DNA from: Parahaliea maris
Lineage (GTDB): Bacteria; Pseudomonadota; Gammaproteobacteria; Pseudomonadales; Halieaceae
NCBI RefSeq assembly: GCF_008064665.1
Contig: NZ_VRZA01000005.1
Location: forward strand, 248,001 to 312,000
Direction of reading: 5' to 3'
Length of the DNA: 64,000 nucleotides
In this document: positions 43,458 through 52,478 of the stretch, in pieces
Numbering within the stretch: the stretch's first letter is position 1
Layout of the letters: each line of letters begins with the position of its first letter
The notes under the pieces: model-generated
The model's database searches: none
The model's input: only the letters and a program-made list of their open reading frames with translations
Told to the model about the DNA's origin: nothing
Translations under genes and position numbers: made by a program

Positions 43458-44726
43458 ATGTTCTACGGCTGGCGCATTGTCGGCGGCGTATTTCTCGCCC
43501 AGTTGTTTGTCACCGGGTTTATGACCTACTCCTTCGGCTCCTTCATGGTGCCCCTGCAGGAGACCTTCGGCGCCACCCGGGCCCAGGTCAACCTGGCGAT
43601 GACCGTCACCACCCTGGCCGGGCTGGTCATTTCACCCATCCTGGGCGCCATGGCTGACCGTTTTTCCGTGCGGGCGCTGATGACAGCAGGCACACTGATT
43701 TTTACCGGCGGACTCTACGGGATGTCACTCAGCCAAAGTATCTGGCAGTTCGTCATCCTGTTCGGGGTATCCATCAGCTTCTCCAGCCTGCTGCTGGGCC
43801 CGTTGGTGGGCTCGACAACCATCTCGCGCTGGTTCACTCGTGCCCGGGGCAAAGCGCTGGGGATCGCCGCTGTAGGCACCTCCGTGGGCGGCGTGGTGCT
43901 GCCGGTGGTGCTGGGCAACTGGATTGCGGATTACGGTTGGCGAGCGGCGCTGGAAAACCTCGCCCTGGTCGCCCTGGTCATGTTGCTGCCAGTCATGCTG
44001 CTGGTCATGCGCAGCTATCCCGGCGACCTGGGCCTGCACCCGGACGGCACCGAACAGGACCTCGCGGCAGGCAGCGCGCCCCCGGCCATCGGCCTCAAGG
44101 ACATCATCCGCCACCCGGCCTACTGGAGTATCGGCCTGGCCGTAGGGCTGATGTTTAGCGTGTATTCCGCCCTGATGGCCAACCTGGTGCCCTACGCACA
44201 GGGTACCGGCATCAGCCTGGATGCGGCGGGGGCCCTGATGACGGTCACTGCCGGATCGGGGCTGGTGGGTAAAATCCTGTTCGGAATGGCGGCAGATCGC
44301 ATCAGCCTGCGGCTGGGCCTGTGGCTTGCCATCGGCCTGGTACTGGCGGGCCTGCTGCTACTGCAGACCGAACCGAACTACCCACTCTCGGTGCTGGCCT
44401 GTATCAGTATCGGCCTCGCCGCCGGCGGCATGCTGCCGGTCTGGGGTGCCCTGCTGGCAGTGATATTCGGGGTTGCCAGCTACGGCCGGGTAATGGGCCT
44501 GATGAACCCATTGATCACCCTGCTGGTCATGCCGGGATTTGTGGTCACCGGCTGGCTGTTTGACCGGGCGGGCCACTACCACGGCGCGTTCTGGCTTTAC
44601 TGCGGCGTGCTGGTGGTGGCCGCGCTGATCCTGACACGGCTGAAGATGCACCCGCAGCCTCCTGCTGGTAGTGCTAATAGTGCTGAAGGCATCTCGCCTG
44701 CCGGGGGAGTCGCCGCCTCAGAGTGA
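43458..44726 (+). CDS. MFS transporter, monocarboxylate-type (OFA/MCT-like)
   Basis: 422 residues with twelve membrane helices. The start MFYGWRIVGGVFLAQLFVTG and the later WFTRARGKALGIAAVGTSVG are typical of the MCT/OFA-like MFS group, whose members carry monocarboxylates such as lactate, formate or oxalate. The ATG at 43458 follows GGAG; a TTG four codons earlier overlaps that site. A TATAGT about 40 bp upstream could be its -10 element. Its last 9 bp overlap the convergent fadE gene. Substrate unknown. Confidence 0.88.
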   Translation: MFYGWRIVGGVFLAQLFVTGFMTYSFGSFMVPLQETFGATRAQVNLAMTVTTLAGLVISPILGAMADRFSVRALMTAGTLIFTGGLYGMSLSQSIWQFVILFGVSISFSSLLLGPLVGSTTISRWFTRARGKALGIAAVGTSVGGVVLPVVLGNWIADYGWRAALENLALVALVMLLPVMLLVMRSYPGDLGLHPDGTEQDLAAGSAPPAIGLKDIIRHPAYWSIGLAVGLMFSVYSALMANLVPYAQGTGISLDAAGALMTVTAGSGLVGKILFGMAADRISLRLGLWLAIGLVLAGLLLLQTEPNYPLSVLACISIGLAAGGMLPVWGALLAVIFGVASYGRVMGLMNPLITLLVMPGFVVTGWLFDRAGHYHGAFWLYCGVLVVAALILTRLKMHPQPPAGSANSAEGISPAGGVAASE

Positions 44727-47120
44727 ATCGAAATCATCCGTGAGCAGGCAATCGAAGCGCATGGCATCGTACTGCCGGATACCCGCCGCTGCCTCCTCAC
44801 TGATAACTTCCCGGGAGACGGCATCTGCCAGCGCGGAGTCCATGTCTTCCCCGTTGACTTCCCCCCTGCCCCAGGCCTTGAGAAAACGCTGCCAGGTGTC
44901 GTCCACCTGGAGCAAGGTCTGGTAGGTTCGCTCCACCCGCCCGACCGCGTCTTCGGCATCCTGAGGCAGGTAGATCCGGCTCGCCAGCAGCTCACGCACC
45001 GGGTTGGGTTCCATGATCAGGTTGCCGAGACGCCGCAATTGCTCGTCACTGGGCCCCTTGTGAATCCGCCCCAGCGGGAAACAGGCCAGGCGGAACGTAG
45101 CGCCCAGGAAGCGCACAGGGAAATTCTCCAGATAGGCGAGCAGGGCCGTCTGTGCCCGGAACAGCGCGAGTGCCATGGCGACGTCGATATGCAAGTCCAG
45201 CGCTTCGCTGCGTTTCTCGTGCTCACGGAACTTGAGGAGGCTGCAGGCGATGAACAGCTGGCTGTGGACGTCGCCGAGGCGGGCCGAGAGCATCTCGCGA
45301 CGCTTAAGCTCGCCACCCAGTACCCCCAGGGCAATGTCCGCGCATACCGCCAGGGCGGCACTCATGTGATTCAGGTGTTGGTACCAGCGGCGGCTGAAAT
45401 CGTCTGCTGACGCCGGCACCGGGCTGAAGCGGGAGGCGGTGAAGCCGAACAGCTTGAGCCGGGTGATATTACTGAAGATATGCCCGAGGTGGCGCAGCAG
45501 CAACCCGTCAAAGGCTCTCAGGCCCGCCTCGCTGCCGGCCTCCTGCAGGGTCTGCATCTCATCGAACAGATAGGGGTGACAGCGCATCGCGCCCTGGCCA
45601 AAAATCATCAGCGAGCGGGTCAGGATATTGGCTCCCTCGACGGTAATGGCCACTGGAACCCCTCGATAGGCGAAGGCCATGAAATTGCGCGGCCCCATCT
45701 GGATCGCCCGCCCGGATACCACGTCCATGCCGTGGTTGACGCTGGTCCGCATCAGCTCTGTTGCATGGTACTTGGCCATGGCCGTAACCACCGAAGGTGC
45801 GCCATCCTGGAGGCCGCGGGTGACCAGCTCGCGCATCGCCTCGAGCGTCACCGCGGAAGCGGCGATGTCGGCGGTTGCCTCCTGTACCCCTTCGAACTTG
45901 CCGACCTCCATGTTGAACTGGCGCCGAATACGGGAATAGGCGCCCACCATCAGGTAGTTCATCTCGCCACTCGCGGTGGCCAGGGACGGCAGGGAAATAC
46001 CGCGCCCCACCCCCAGGCACTCGATCAACATGCGCCAGCCGCGGCCCGCCATCTCCGGGCCGCCAATGATCCAGTCCAGGGGGATAAAGACATCGCGACC
46101 GATAATCGGCCCGTTCATGAACGGTGTGCCCGGATTGTGCCGGGTGCCGATCTGCACGCCATCGGTATCCGCCGGCAGCAGGGCACAGGTGATGCCGTAG
46201 TCGGTTTTGTCCGGGTCGCCCAACAGGCCGTCGGGGTCGCGCAGCTTGAAGGCGAGACCGACCACGGTGGCAATGGGTGCCAGGGTAATCCAGCGCTTGC
46301 GGAAGTTGAGCCGCAGCCCGACCACCTCCTCGCCCTCGAACTGCCCCCTGCACACCACACCGGTATCGGGAATCGCGCCGGCGTCGGAGCCCACTTCGGG
46401 TCCGGTCAGGCCGAAGCAGGGAATTTCCTCGCCCTTTGCCAGGCCCGGCAGCCAGCGCTGCTTCTGCTCCTCGGTGCCGTACTTCATCAGCAGTTCACCG
46501 GGCCCGAGGGAATTGGGCACCATGGCGGTGACCGCACCGGTGATCGAGCGGCTGGCAATCTTGCTCATGATCCGGCTCTGGGCGTAAGGGCTGAAATCGC
46601 GCCCACCGAATTCCTCCGGGATAATGAGTCCAAAAAAGCCCTGCTCTTTCAGGTAGGCCCAGGTGGCTTCGTTGAGATCGTGCTGCTGGTACACCTCCCA
46701 TTCGTCGATCATTGCACAGAGGGTTTCCACCTCGTTATCGAGGAAGGACTGCTCGGCTTCGCTGAGAGTGGGCGGTTGAATCGCCTGGAATCTTGCCCAG
46801 TCCGGATGGCCTGAGAACAGATCCTTCTCCCACCAGGTCGTGCCAGCCTCGAGCGCCTCGCGTTCGGTATCGCTCATGGGCGGCATGGCCTTTTGCAACA
46901 TGCCGTAGACGGGCCGTGTCAACAACGTTAACCGCAGGGGCCCGTAATTGAGTACCGCCACCCCAGCGAGCACCAGCCAGAACAGCCACCACATGCTCCC
47001 GGCAAACAGGCTGAGCACAAACGTGGCGGCCAGCAGCGCCACCGAACCCGCAAACAGGGACACGCGGTAGTACAGCAGTGCCGTCACCACGGCAATGAAC
47101 AGGATCAGGGCCACAAACAT
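44718..47120 (-). CDS. fadE: Acyl-CoA dehydrogenase, FadE type
   Basis: 800 residues, close to the 814 of E. coli FadE. Two N-terminal membrane helices anchor it (VALILFIAVVTALLYYRV and the LLAATFVLSLFAG region), then the three acyl-CoA dehydrogenase domains (GEEIPCFGLTGPEVGSDAGA, VGRGISLPSLA) and a C-terminal FadE-specific domain. It catalyses the first, FAD-linked step of fatty-acid beta-oxidation. The ATG at 47120 follows GGAGG with five bases between; a TTG one codon earlier is less likely. No other fad genes are nearby. Confidence 0.95.
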   Translation of the reverse strand: MFVALILFIAVVTALLYYRVSLFAGSVALLAATFVLSLFAGSMWWLFWLVLAGVAVLNYGPLRLTLLTRPVYGMLQKAMPPMSDTEREALEAGTTWWEKDLFSGHPDWARFQAIQPPTLSEAEQSFLDNEVETLCAMIDEWEVYQQHDLNEATWAYLKEQGFFGLIIPEEFGGRDFSPYAQSRIMSKIASRSITGAVTAMVPNSLGPGELLMKYGTEEQKQRWLPGLAKGEEIPCFGLTGPEVGSDAGAIPDTGVVCRGQFEGEEVVGLRLNFRKRWITLAPIATVVGLAFKLRDPDGLLGDPDKTDYGITCALLPADTDGVQIGTRHNPGTPFMNGPIIGRDVFIPLDWIIGGPEMAGRGWRMLIECLGVGRGISLPSLATASGEMNYLMVGAYSRIRRQFNMEVGKFEGVQEATADIAASAVTLEAMRELVTRGLQDGAPSVVTAMAKYHATELMRTSVNHGMDVVSGRAIQMGPRNFMAFAYRGVPVAITVEGANILTRSLMIFGQGAMRCHPYLFDEMQTLQEAGSEAGLRAFDGLLLRHLGHIFSNITRLKLFGFTASRFSPVPASADDFSRRWYQHLNHMSAALAVCADIALGVLGGELKRREMLSARLGDVHSQLFIACSLLKFREHEKRSEALDLHIDVAMALALFRAQTALLAYLENFPVRFLGATFRLACFPLGRIHKGPSDEQLRRLGNLIMEPNPVRELLASRIYLPQDAEDAVGRVERTYQTLLQVDDTWQRFLKAWGRGEVNGEDMDSALADAVSREVISEEAAAGIRQYDAMRFDCLLTDDFDSL

Positions 47121-47207
47121 CAAAACCTCCAGTACAGCTTCCGGGTCAGCACGTTAACTGTCACTTTGGCACATTTTTTCCGCCTTTGCCGAGATTCACC
47201 TGGCCCC

Positions 47208-47235
47208 CTTGAAAACAACGGCGCAAGCCCCAGAT
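47208..47235 (+). promoter_or_regulatory. Sigma-32 heat-shock promoter of hsp20
   Basis: CTTGAAA at 47208-47214, 13 bp spacer, then CCCCAGAT at 47228-47235. This matches the sigma-32 consensus CTTGAAA-N13-14-CCCCATNT at all but one defined position. The start of transcription would be about 75 bp before the hsp20 ATG. Confidence 0.9.
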
Positions 47236-47318
47236 CTGGTAGTGCACCGGGCGTGTCTTACACAGAGCGCCATAGGGCAAACATCAACGAACGTGTTGCT
47301 TCTTCAGGAGAATATGTG

Positions 47319-47780
47319 ATGAACACTATCGACTTTACCCCCCTGTACCGTAATAGCGTGGGCTTCGACCGTATGGCCAACCTGCTGGACGCCGCATTCC
47401 GCAGCGATGCCGCAGGCAGCGGTTACCCTCCTTACAACATCGAGTCACTGGATGACGCGCGCTACGCCATTACCCTGGCCGTGGCCGGCTTCAGCGAAGG
47501 TGACCTGGATATCCACGTCGAAGGCGGTGTACTCACCGTGAGCGGCCGCAAGCAGGACGAAGGCGAGCGCCGCTACCTGCACCGCGGTATTGCCAACCGC
47601 GCCTTCGAACGCAAGTTCAACCTGGCGGAGCACGTCGAGGTCACTGGCGCGAAGCTGGAGAACGGACTGCTGACGATTGCCCTGGTGAAGGAAATCCCCG
47701 AGGCCATGAAGCCCCGCAAGATCAGCATCGGCAACGGTGCGCTGGAACACGACGCGGGCAGCGCCGACCAGGCTGCCTGA
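47319..47780 (+). CDS. Small heat-shock protein, Hsp20/IbpA type
   Basis: 153 residues with an alpha-crystallin domain from about 38 to 130 (YPPYNIESLDDARYAITLAV, FSEGDLDIHVEGGVLTVSG, RKFNLAEHVEVTGAKLENGL). The N-terminal MNTIDFTPLYRNSVGFDRMA is very like IbpA, and a short tail carries the IxI-like RKISIGN. It is an ATP-independent holdase that keeps unfolded proteins available for DnaK/ClpB. The ATG at 47319 follows CAGGAG. A sigma-32 promoter lies upstream and a terminator downstream, so it is a single-gene heat-shock unit. Confidence 0.95.
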   Translation: MNTIDFTPLYRNSVGFDRMANLLDAAFRSDAAGSGYPPYNIESLDDARYAITLAVAGFSEGDLDIHVEGGVLTVSGRKQDEGERRYLHRGIANRAFERKFNLAEHVEVTGAKLENGLLTIALVKEIPEAMKPRKISIGNGALEHDAGSADQAA

Positions 47781-47797
47781 GCAGCCACTTCATCCAA

Positions 47798-47817
47798 GGT
47801 CCGCTCATGAGCGGACC
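47798..47817. other. 20-bp perfect palindrome after hsp20
   Basis: GGTCCGCTCATGAGCGGACC reads the same on both strands. It lies 18 bp after the hsp20 stop codon and just before the terminator hairpin. It could stabilise the transcript end or be a protein site. Confidence 0.7.
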
Positions 47818-47825
47818 GCATCAGG

Positions 47826-47859
47826 AAGGGTCCGGGACATTGCCGGGCCCTTCTTCTCT
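47826..47859 (+). terminator. Rho-independent terminator of hsp20
   Basis: AAGGGTCCGG and CCGGGCCCTT form a 10-bp stem (one G-U pair in RNA) around a 7-base loop at 47826-47852, followed by the pyrimidine-rich CTTCTCT. Confidence 0.8.
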
Positions 47860-47870
47860 ATGACCTGCGG

Positions 47871-47984
47871 TTAGGGCCGCCGCGGCAGCCTGAAACAGAT
47901 ATGCACCTCGACGCCCTGACCGGGTAGGCGCTCGTCGTTTATTCTGCCCCCCAGAAACGGAACCTTGTCACAGTTCCGACACAT
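47871..47984 (-). pseudogene. Possible remnant of a sensor-kinase C terminus (37 codons)
   Basis: A short minus-strand frame from an ATG at 47984 to TAA at 47871. Its second half (LGGRINDERLPGQGVEVHICFRLP) resembles the last strand of a histidine-kinase ATPase domain, where GG-x-I, then PG-x-G and F-x-LP are usual. No kinase sequence is seen beside it, so if real it is a fossil; a chance resemblance or a small peptide gene are alternatives. Confidence 0.25.
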
Positions 47985-48051
47985 TTCCATCGACCTTGCC
48001 CGGCGTTTCTGGGTAGCGTGCTATAAGTTGCGCCATTTTTCGGAGTTCGGG

Positions 48052-49227
48052 ATGCGCCTGGTAAAGCTTCCCGCCATGAATCTGCAACCGGGGATGTTTA
48101 TTGCGGAGCTCGACCGCCCCTGGCTGGACACCCCTTTCGCGTTACAGGGATTCGTGGTGAGGGATAATGAAGAAATCCTCTACGTATCTCAATACGTGGA
48201 GCACGTCTACGTGGACGCTGAGCACAAAGGCGCCCGGGAATTCCTCTCCCTGAAACTCGAACCTACCCACCAGCCTGCGCGTGAACGCCTGGAACTCAAG
48301 GCCGATATGCAGGCAGCGAGAGCCTGCTTCGACAACGCAGCCACCACCCTCGACAGCGTGTTCGACTCCCTGCGAGCCGGCCGGGAATCCGATATTCAGT
48401 CGGTGCAGGACTCCATCAATCCCCTGATCGAAACCCTCTTCCGCAACCAGGAGGCAACCGCCGCCCTGCTCCGCCTGAAAGCCAGCGGCGACTATCGCTT
48501 TGAACACGGTGTGTCGATGGCAGTCTGGGCGGCAATCCTCGGTCGCCAGATCGGCCTGCTGAGGGACGACCTGGAGACCCTCGCCCTCGGCTGTGCCCTG
48601 TGCGATGTCGGCATGACCCAGCTACCCTCCAATTTGCTGCAACAGCAGACACCCCTGGACGAATCCCAGCGCCGCATTGTTCGCGCCCACCCTGCGATGG
48701 GCAGTGACCTGTTGTCGGAAACCAAAAAGATCGGCTTTGAAGCGCTGGCCATCGTGGAAAACCACCACGAACGCATGGACGGCTCGGGTTATCCGCGGGG
48801 TGTCGACGGAGCGGCCATTCCCCTGCTGGCCCGGATTGCCGGGTTGGTGGACACCTATGACGCCATGATCAAGCCCCGCCCCTGGGCGCCCGCTCGCACT
48901 TCCCATGCCGCGGTACAGGAACTGATCGAGGCCAAGGGGGTAACGTTCCAGGAAGCCCTGGTCGAGCAGTTTATCCAGGCCATCGGCCTGTTTCCCACTG
49001 GCACGCTGGTGGAATTGAGCAGCGGTGAAGTGGGCATCGTCACCCGGCAGAACGAATCCCGCCGGCTCAAACCGGAAGTAGTGGCGGTACTGGACACCAA
49101 CCACCAGCGCCTCGACAGAATAGAGATCATCGACCTCGCGGATCAGCCTCGCGACACCGAGCGCTGGATTGTTCGCGAACTGCCGCCCGGCAGCTACGGC
49201 GTGGACAGCGAGGAGTACTTCATATGA
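48052..49227 (+). CDS. Degenerate HD-GYP-domain protein with DUF3391
   Basis: 391 residues. The N terminus (MRLVKLPAMNLQPGMFIAEL) is a DUF3391-like domain, and an HD-GYP domain fills the second half. The metal-binding HD doublet is Cys184-Asp185 (ALCDVGM where LLHDIGK is usual), while His238-His239-Glu240 and DGSGYP are kept. Loss of the HD histidine suggests no or altered phosphodiesterase activity. The ATG at 48052 has GGAG upstream; an earlier TTG frame start is rejected. Its stop overlaps the start of the EAL gene (ATGA), so the pair is translated together and probably senses and degrades c-di-GMP jointly. Confidence 0.88.
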   Translation: MRLVKLPAMNLQPGMFIAELDRPWLDTPFALQGFVVRDNEEILYVSQYVEHVYVDAEHKGAREFLSLKLEPTHQPARERLELKADMQAARACFDNAATTLDSVFDSLRAGRESDIQSVQDSINPLIETLFRNQEATAALLRLKASGDYRFEHGVSMAVWAAILGRQIGLLRDDLETLALGCALCDVGMTQLPSNLLQQQTPLDESQRRIVRAHPAMGSDLLSETKKIGFEALAIVENHHERMDGSGYPRGVDGAAIPLLARIAGLVDTYDAMIKPRPWAPARTSHAAVQELIEAKGVTFQEALVEQFIQAIGLFPTGTLVELSSGEVGIVTRQNESRRLKPEVVAVLDTNHQRLDRIEIIDLADQPRDTERWIVRELPPGSYGVDSEEYFI

Positions 49228-50459
49228 TTTCCGCAGATCACTCCATGGTGGGTGTGATCGAACTGGCCGACGGTGACATGCTCCTCGACCGCCACGGCCG
49301 CCTGGCCCGGGAAGACTTCCAGCGCATTTTCTGCCAGCGCCTGCAACAGTGGTTGCGGTCCCGTGACGAGTCCCGTGAACTGGGTGATAACCGGGTCATG
49401 GTGGTGCTGCACGGCATCCGCTCCAGAGGTGAGCTGGACCTGGCCACCATCAAACTTGAGCGCCTGTTCAAGGAGCCCTACGTGCATTTCGGCCGGCCGA
49501 TACAACTGGGGTTTCGCGCCGGTTTCACCAGCACCGAAGATTCCCGCAGCGAATCCGAGGAAGCCCTGCGCCAGGCCAACCTCGCATTGCGCGAGGCTCG
49601 CGCCAACAGCACGAACGTCCGCCTGTATACGCCGGTGGCCGAGAGCCTAGCCGACAATCAACGCACCCTGCTGGAAACCCTGGAGATTGCGCTGCAACGC
49701 GGTGAGTTACAGCTTTTCTACCAACCAAAACTGAACACCGTCTACCGCTCCCTGGCGGGCGCCGAGGCCTTGATGCGCTGGCAGACGGCTGATGGCGCCT
49801 TCATTTCACCGGCTGAATTCATACCCGTCGCAGAGGCAAACGAGATTATTCGTCCGCTGACCTGGTGGGCCATCAAGTCGGCGATCGCCCGCCTGGCTCG
49901 CTGGCCGGAAGATCTCAGTATCGCGGTCAATATTGCCCCCACACTGCTGCTGGATGACCAGATTGTCGCCGTGGTGGGCGATGCGCTCGATATTTACGGG
50001 GTGACGCCGAAGCGCCTCATGCTGGAGGTCACCGAGCGCATCATGGTGGGGGACACGGAGACCATGCTGGGGCAATTGGGACGCCTGCGGCTGATTGGCG
50101 TTCAGGTTTCGCTGGATGACTTTGGCACCGGCTATTCATCCCTGTCGTACTTTCGCGACCTGCCCGTGGATGAAATCAAGATCGACGGCAGCTTTGTCCA
50201 CAACATGCTCGAGTGCGGCAAGGACCACGCCATCGTCAAGGCCATCATCGATCTCGCCCACAACTTCTCCCTCAAAGTGGTCGCCGAAGGTGTGGAAACC
50301 GAGCCCGTGTTCGAGCGCCTCAAGGAACTGGGGTGCGATGTGGTCCAGGGCTACTTTCTCGACCGGCCGCTGAGCGCAAAAGATTTCGAAGCCAGCTACG
50401 GCATTCATCGCGCAGGCGTCGGTGAAAAGCAACCGCTAAAGGACCACCCCCTGATGTAA
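49224..50459 (+). CDS. EAL-domain c-di-GMP phosphodiesterase with GGDEF-like remnant
   Basis: 411 residues. The first ~140 look like a shrunken GGDEF fold without the GGDEF motif. The EAL domain follows with a full catalytic set visible: E181 of EALMRW, NIAP, LEVTE, the metal-binding D298-D299 in DDFGTGYSSL, DEIKIDG, AEGVE and VQGY. It should hydrolyse c-di-GMP to pGpG. It overlaps the degenerate HD-GYP gene by 4 bp, so that protein may act as its partner or sensor. No membrane helices are seen. Confidence 0.92.
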   Translation: MISADHSMVGVIELADGDMLLDRHGRLAREDFQRIFCQRLQQWLRSRDESRELGDNRVMVVLHGIRSRGELDLATIKLERLFKEPYVHFGRPIQLGFRAGFTSTEDSRSESEEALRQANLALREARANSTNVRLYTPVAESLADNQRTLLETLEIALQRGELQLFYQPKLNTVYRSLAGAEALMRWQTADGAFISPAEFIPVAEANEIIRPLTWWAIKSAIARLARWPEDLSIAVNIAPTLLLDDQIVAVVGDALDIYGVTPKRLMLEVTERIMVGDTETMLGQLGRLRLIGVQVSLDDFGTGYSSLSYFRDLPVDEIKIDGSFVHNMLECGKDHAIVKAIIDLAHNFSLKVVAEGVETEPVFERLKELGCDVVQGYFLDRPLSAKDFEASYGIHRAGVGEKQPLKDHPLM

Positions 50460-50475
50460 TCAAGACGGTGCTACA

Positions 50476-52242
50476 TCAGTCCACCGCAGCTCCCACCTGC
50501 AGCTGTCCCTGCGAGGCATAGACCACTCTTCCATCCACCACCGTCATCACCACCTTCGCATCGTGGATGGCGTAGGTGTCTATCTCGAACAGGTTGTCGC
50601 TCAGTACCACCAGGTCCGCCTGTTTGCCCACCTCCAGTGAACCCACCTGGTCTTCCAGTCGCAACTGATAGGCGGCGTCCAGCGTATAGCCGCGTATGGC
50701 CTGCTCCAGGCTGATGCGCTCCGCCAGCGGCGGCTGCACCTTGAAGTCGGGATCACCCGCCGGCTGTCGCGTCATCGCCATTTCGATATTGAACAGGGGG
50801 TTGAGTCCATCGAGGCCGATCCAGCTCGCCGGATAATCAGTGCCCAGGGTAATCCGGGCGCCTGCGGCAGCCATCGAATTCAGCGGATAGAATTCTTCCA
50901 GCCGTTTCGCCCCCAGAAACTCCTCGGCCACATCGTCGTACACATACCAGCTGGGCGTGGACTGGGCAATAACGTCCAGCTCACCGAAGCGGGGCACATC
51001 GGCGGGATCGACAATCTGCAGGTGACACAGGGTAATGCGAACGCCGGAGTCGGGCAGCTCGGTGCGCACCTGTTCGGCGATATCCAGCCCCATACGCACC
51101 GCGGCATCGCCCAGCGTATGCAGGTGCAGGTCGATACCCTTGCGCGCCGCGGCCAGGATGACCGATTCGGCCTTGTCCAGCGATACCAGCGAATCACCGC
51201 GGTGGCCGGCCGGCTCGAGGTAAGGCTCCAGCAGGTAGGCCGTCTTCGCCTCCACCGTGCCATCCAGGGAGACTTTCAGCATGCGCAGGTCAAAAAATTC
51301 CGAGTGAAAACGCTCGTTGAGCTCCGTCAGTGTGGGCAGGGCGCTGTCGAGCTTGGCATCGGTGTTGGTATACAGCGAACCCACCACCCGCACCGGCAGC
51401 CGGTCTTCTTCCACCAGGCTCTCCATCAGGGCAAAGGTGGCTTCGCCTCCATCCACCATACCGGCATCAAACGCGGCAGTAATCCCCATGGAAGACATGG
51501 TCTTGAGGAAGGCATCGGCTCCCCTGGCAAGACTGGCGGCATTCACCACCCCGAGCTTTTCGCTGATCCAGTTGAAGCTGCCGCCTTCGATCAGCCAGCC
51601 GGTGGGGCTGCCATCCGGGTAGCGCTTGTAGTAGTGCCGTCCGGGGACCGGGTCGGGAGTGTCTGCGTCCAGCCCCACTGCCCTCATGGCCGCGCTGTTG
51701 ATCCAGGCAGTGTGAAAGCCCTCGTCGAACAGCATCACCGGCCGATCCGGCACCACCTCATCCAACATGGCCGCGGTGGGCCCCTGGTCGCCAAAGGCAG
51801 CGCCGAGGAAACCATAGCCGATCAGCGGATTCTGGTCGGGGTGCTCGCGGGCGTAATCTGCCACCGCCGCCAGCACTTCGTCCGGCGCCATTTCCGGCCC
51901 CAGTGAGACGGAGAACACCCAGGGGAAGGTATCGCCCACGTGAATATGGGTGTCGATAAAGCCCGGCAGCACCAGCTTGCCCTGCAGGTCCACGCGCTCG
52001 GTCCCGGCATCCACCAGCGCCAGGGCGCCCTCGGTGTCCCCCACATAGCTCAGGGTGTCGCCGTCTATCACCAGCGCTTGGGCCCAGGGCTGGTCGGCAT
52101 CCTGGGTATAGATGCGGCCGTTGTAGAGCAGTTGGTCGGCTGACTGTGCCCCCAGCGGCAGCGCCAGGGCGAAACCCGCCACGAGCGTGGGCCAGGATAC
52201 GGTTTTTCGGAATTTTGCTGTGAACTGCCTGCAATGCGCCAT
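50476..52242 (-). CDS. Exported YtcJ-like amidohydrolase
   Basis: 588 residues with an N-terminal signal peptide (LVAGFALALPLGAQSA). The amidohydrolase-3 fold is shown by the small N-terminal beta domain (LLYNGRIYTQDADQPWAQAL), the metal-binding GFIDTHIHVGDTF, the internal HLHTLGDAAVRMG, ITLGTDYPASWIGL with the catalytic Asp, and a C-terminal VGSLEVGKQADLVVLSDN. YtcJ-like enzymes hydrolyse amides or formamides; the substrate here is unknown. Export is less common for the family. It converges on the EAL gene and is divergent from the RND operon. Confidence 0.9.
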   Translation of the reverse strand: MAHCRQFTAKFRKTVSWPTLVAGFALALPLGAQSADQLLYNGRIYTQDADQPWAQALVIDGDTLSYVGDTEGALALVDAGTERVDLQGKLVLPGFIDTHIHVGDTFPWVFSVSLGPEMAPDEVLAAVADYAREHPDQNPLIGYGFLGAAFGDQGPTAAMLDEVVPDRPVMLFDEGFHTAWINSAAMRAVGLDADTPDPVPGRHYYKRYPDGSPTGWLIEGGSFNWISEKLGVVNAASLARGADAFLKTMSSMGITAAFDAGMVDGGEATFALMESLVEEDRLPVRVVGSLYTNTDAKLDSALPTLTELNERFHSEFFDLRMLKVSLDGTVEAKTAYLLEPYLEPAGHRGDSLVSLDKAESVILAAARKGIDLHLHTLGDAAVRMGLDIAEQVRTELPDSGVRITLCHLQIVDPADVPRFGELDVIAQSTPSWYVYDDVAEEFLGAKRLEEFYPLNSMAAAGARITLGTDYPASWIGLDGLNPLFNIEMAMTRQPAGDPDFKVQPPLAERISLEQAIRGYTLDAAYQLRLEDQVGSLEVGKQADLVVLSDNLFEIDTYAIHDAKVVMTVVDGRVVYASQGQLQVGAAVD

Positions 52243-52478
52243 AGTTCCCCCTGATCTGGCGTGAAGTAAATGTTTCCGCTTTCCCGACTATTGCCAATGG
52301 ATCCAGGTTCGGCAATACCCCGTAAGAGTAGCTTTGGGGGCGAGGCAAACCGGTTACAGCCAGGCTGAGGGAAAACTGGCACAATTCGTCTCATACAGAG
52401 AATAAACAGGCATCACGCCAGGGCCGGGAATATCCCGTGCAGTTCACCAGGGCGTGAAGCCAGCAAACGGAACAGGTG

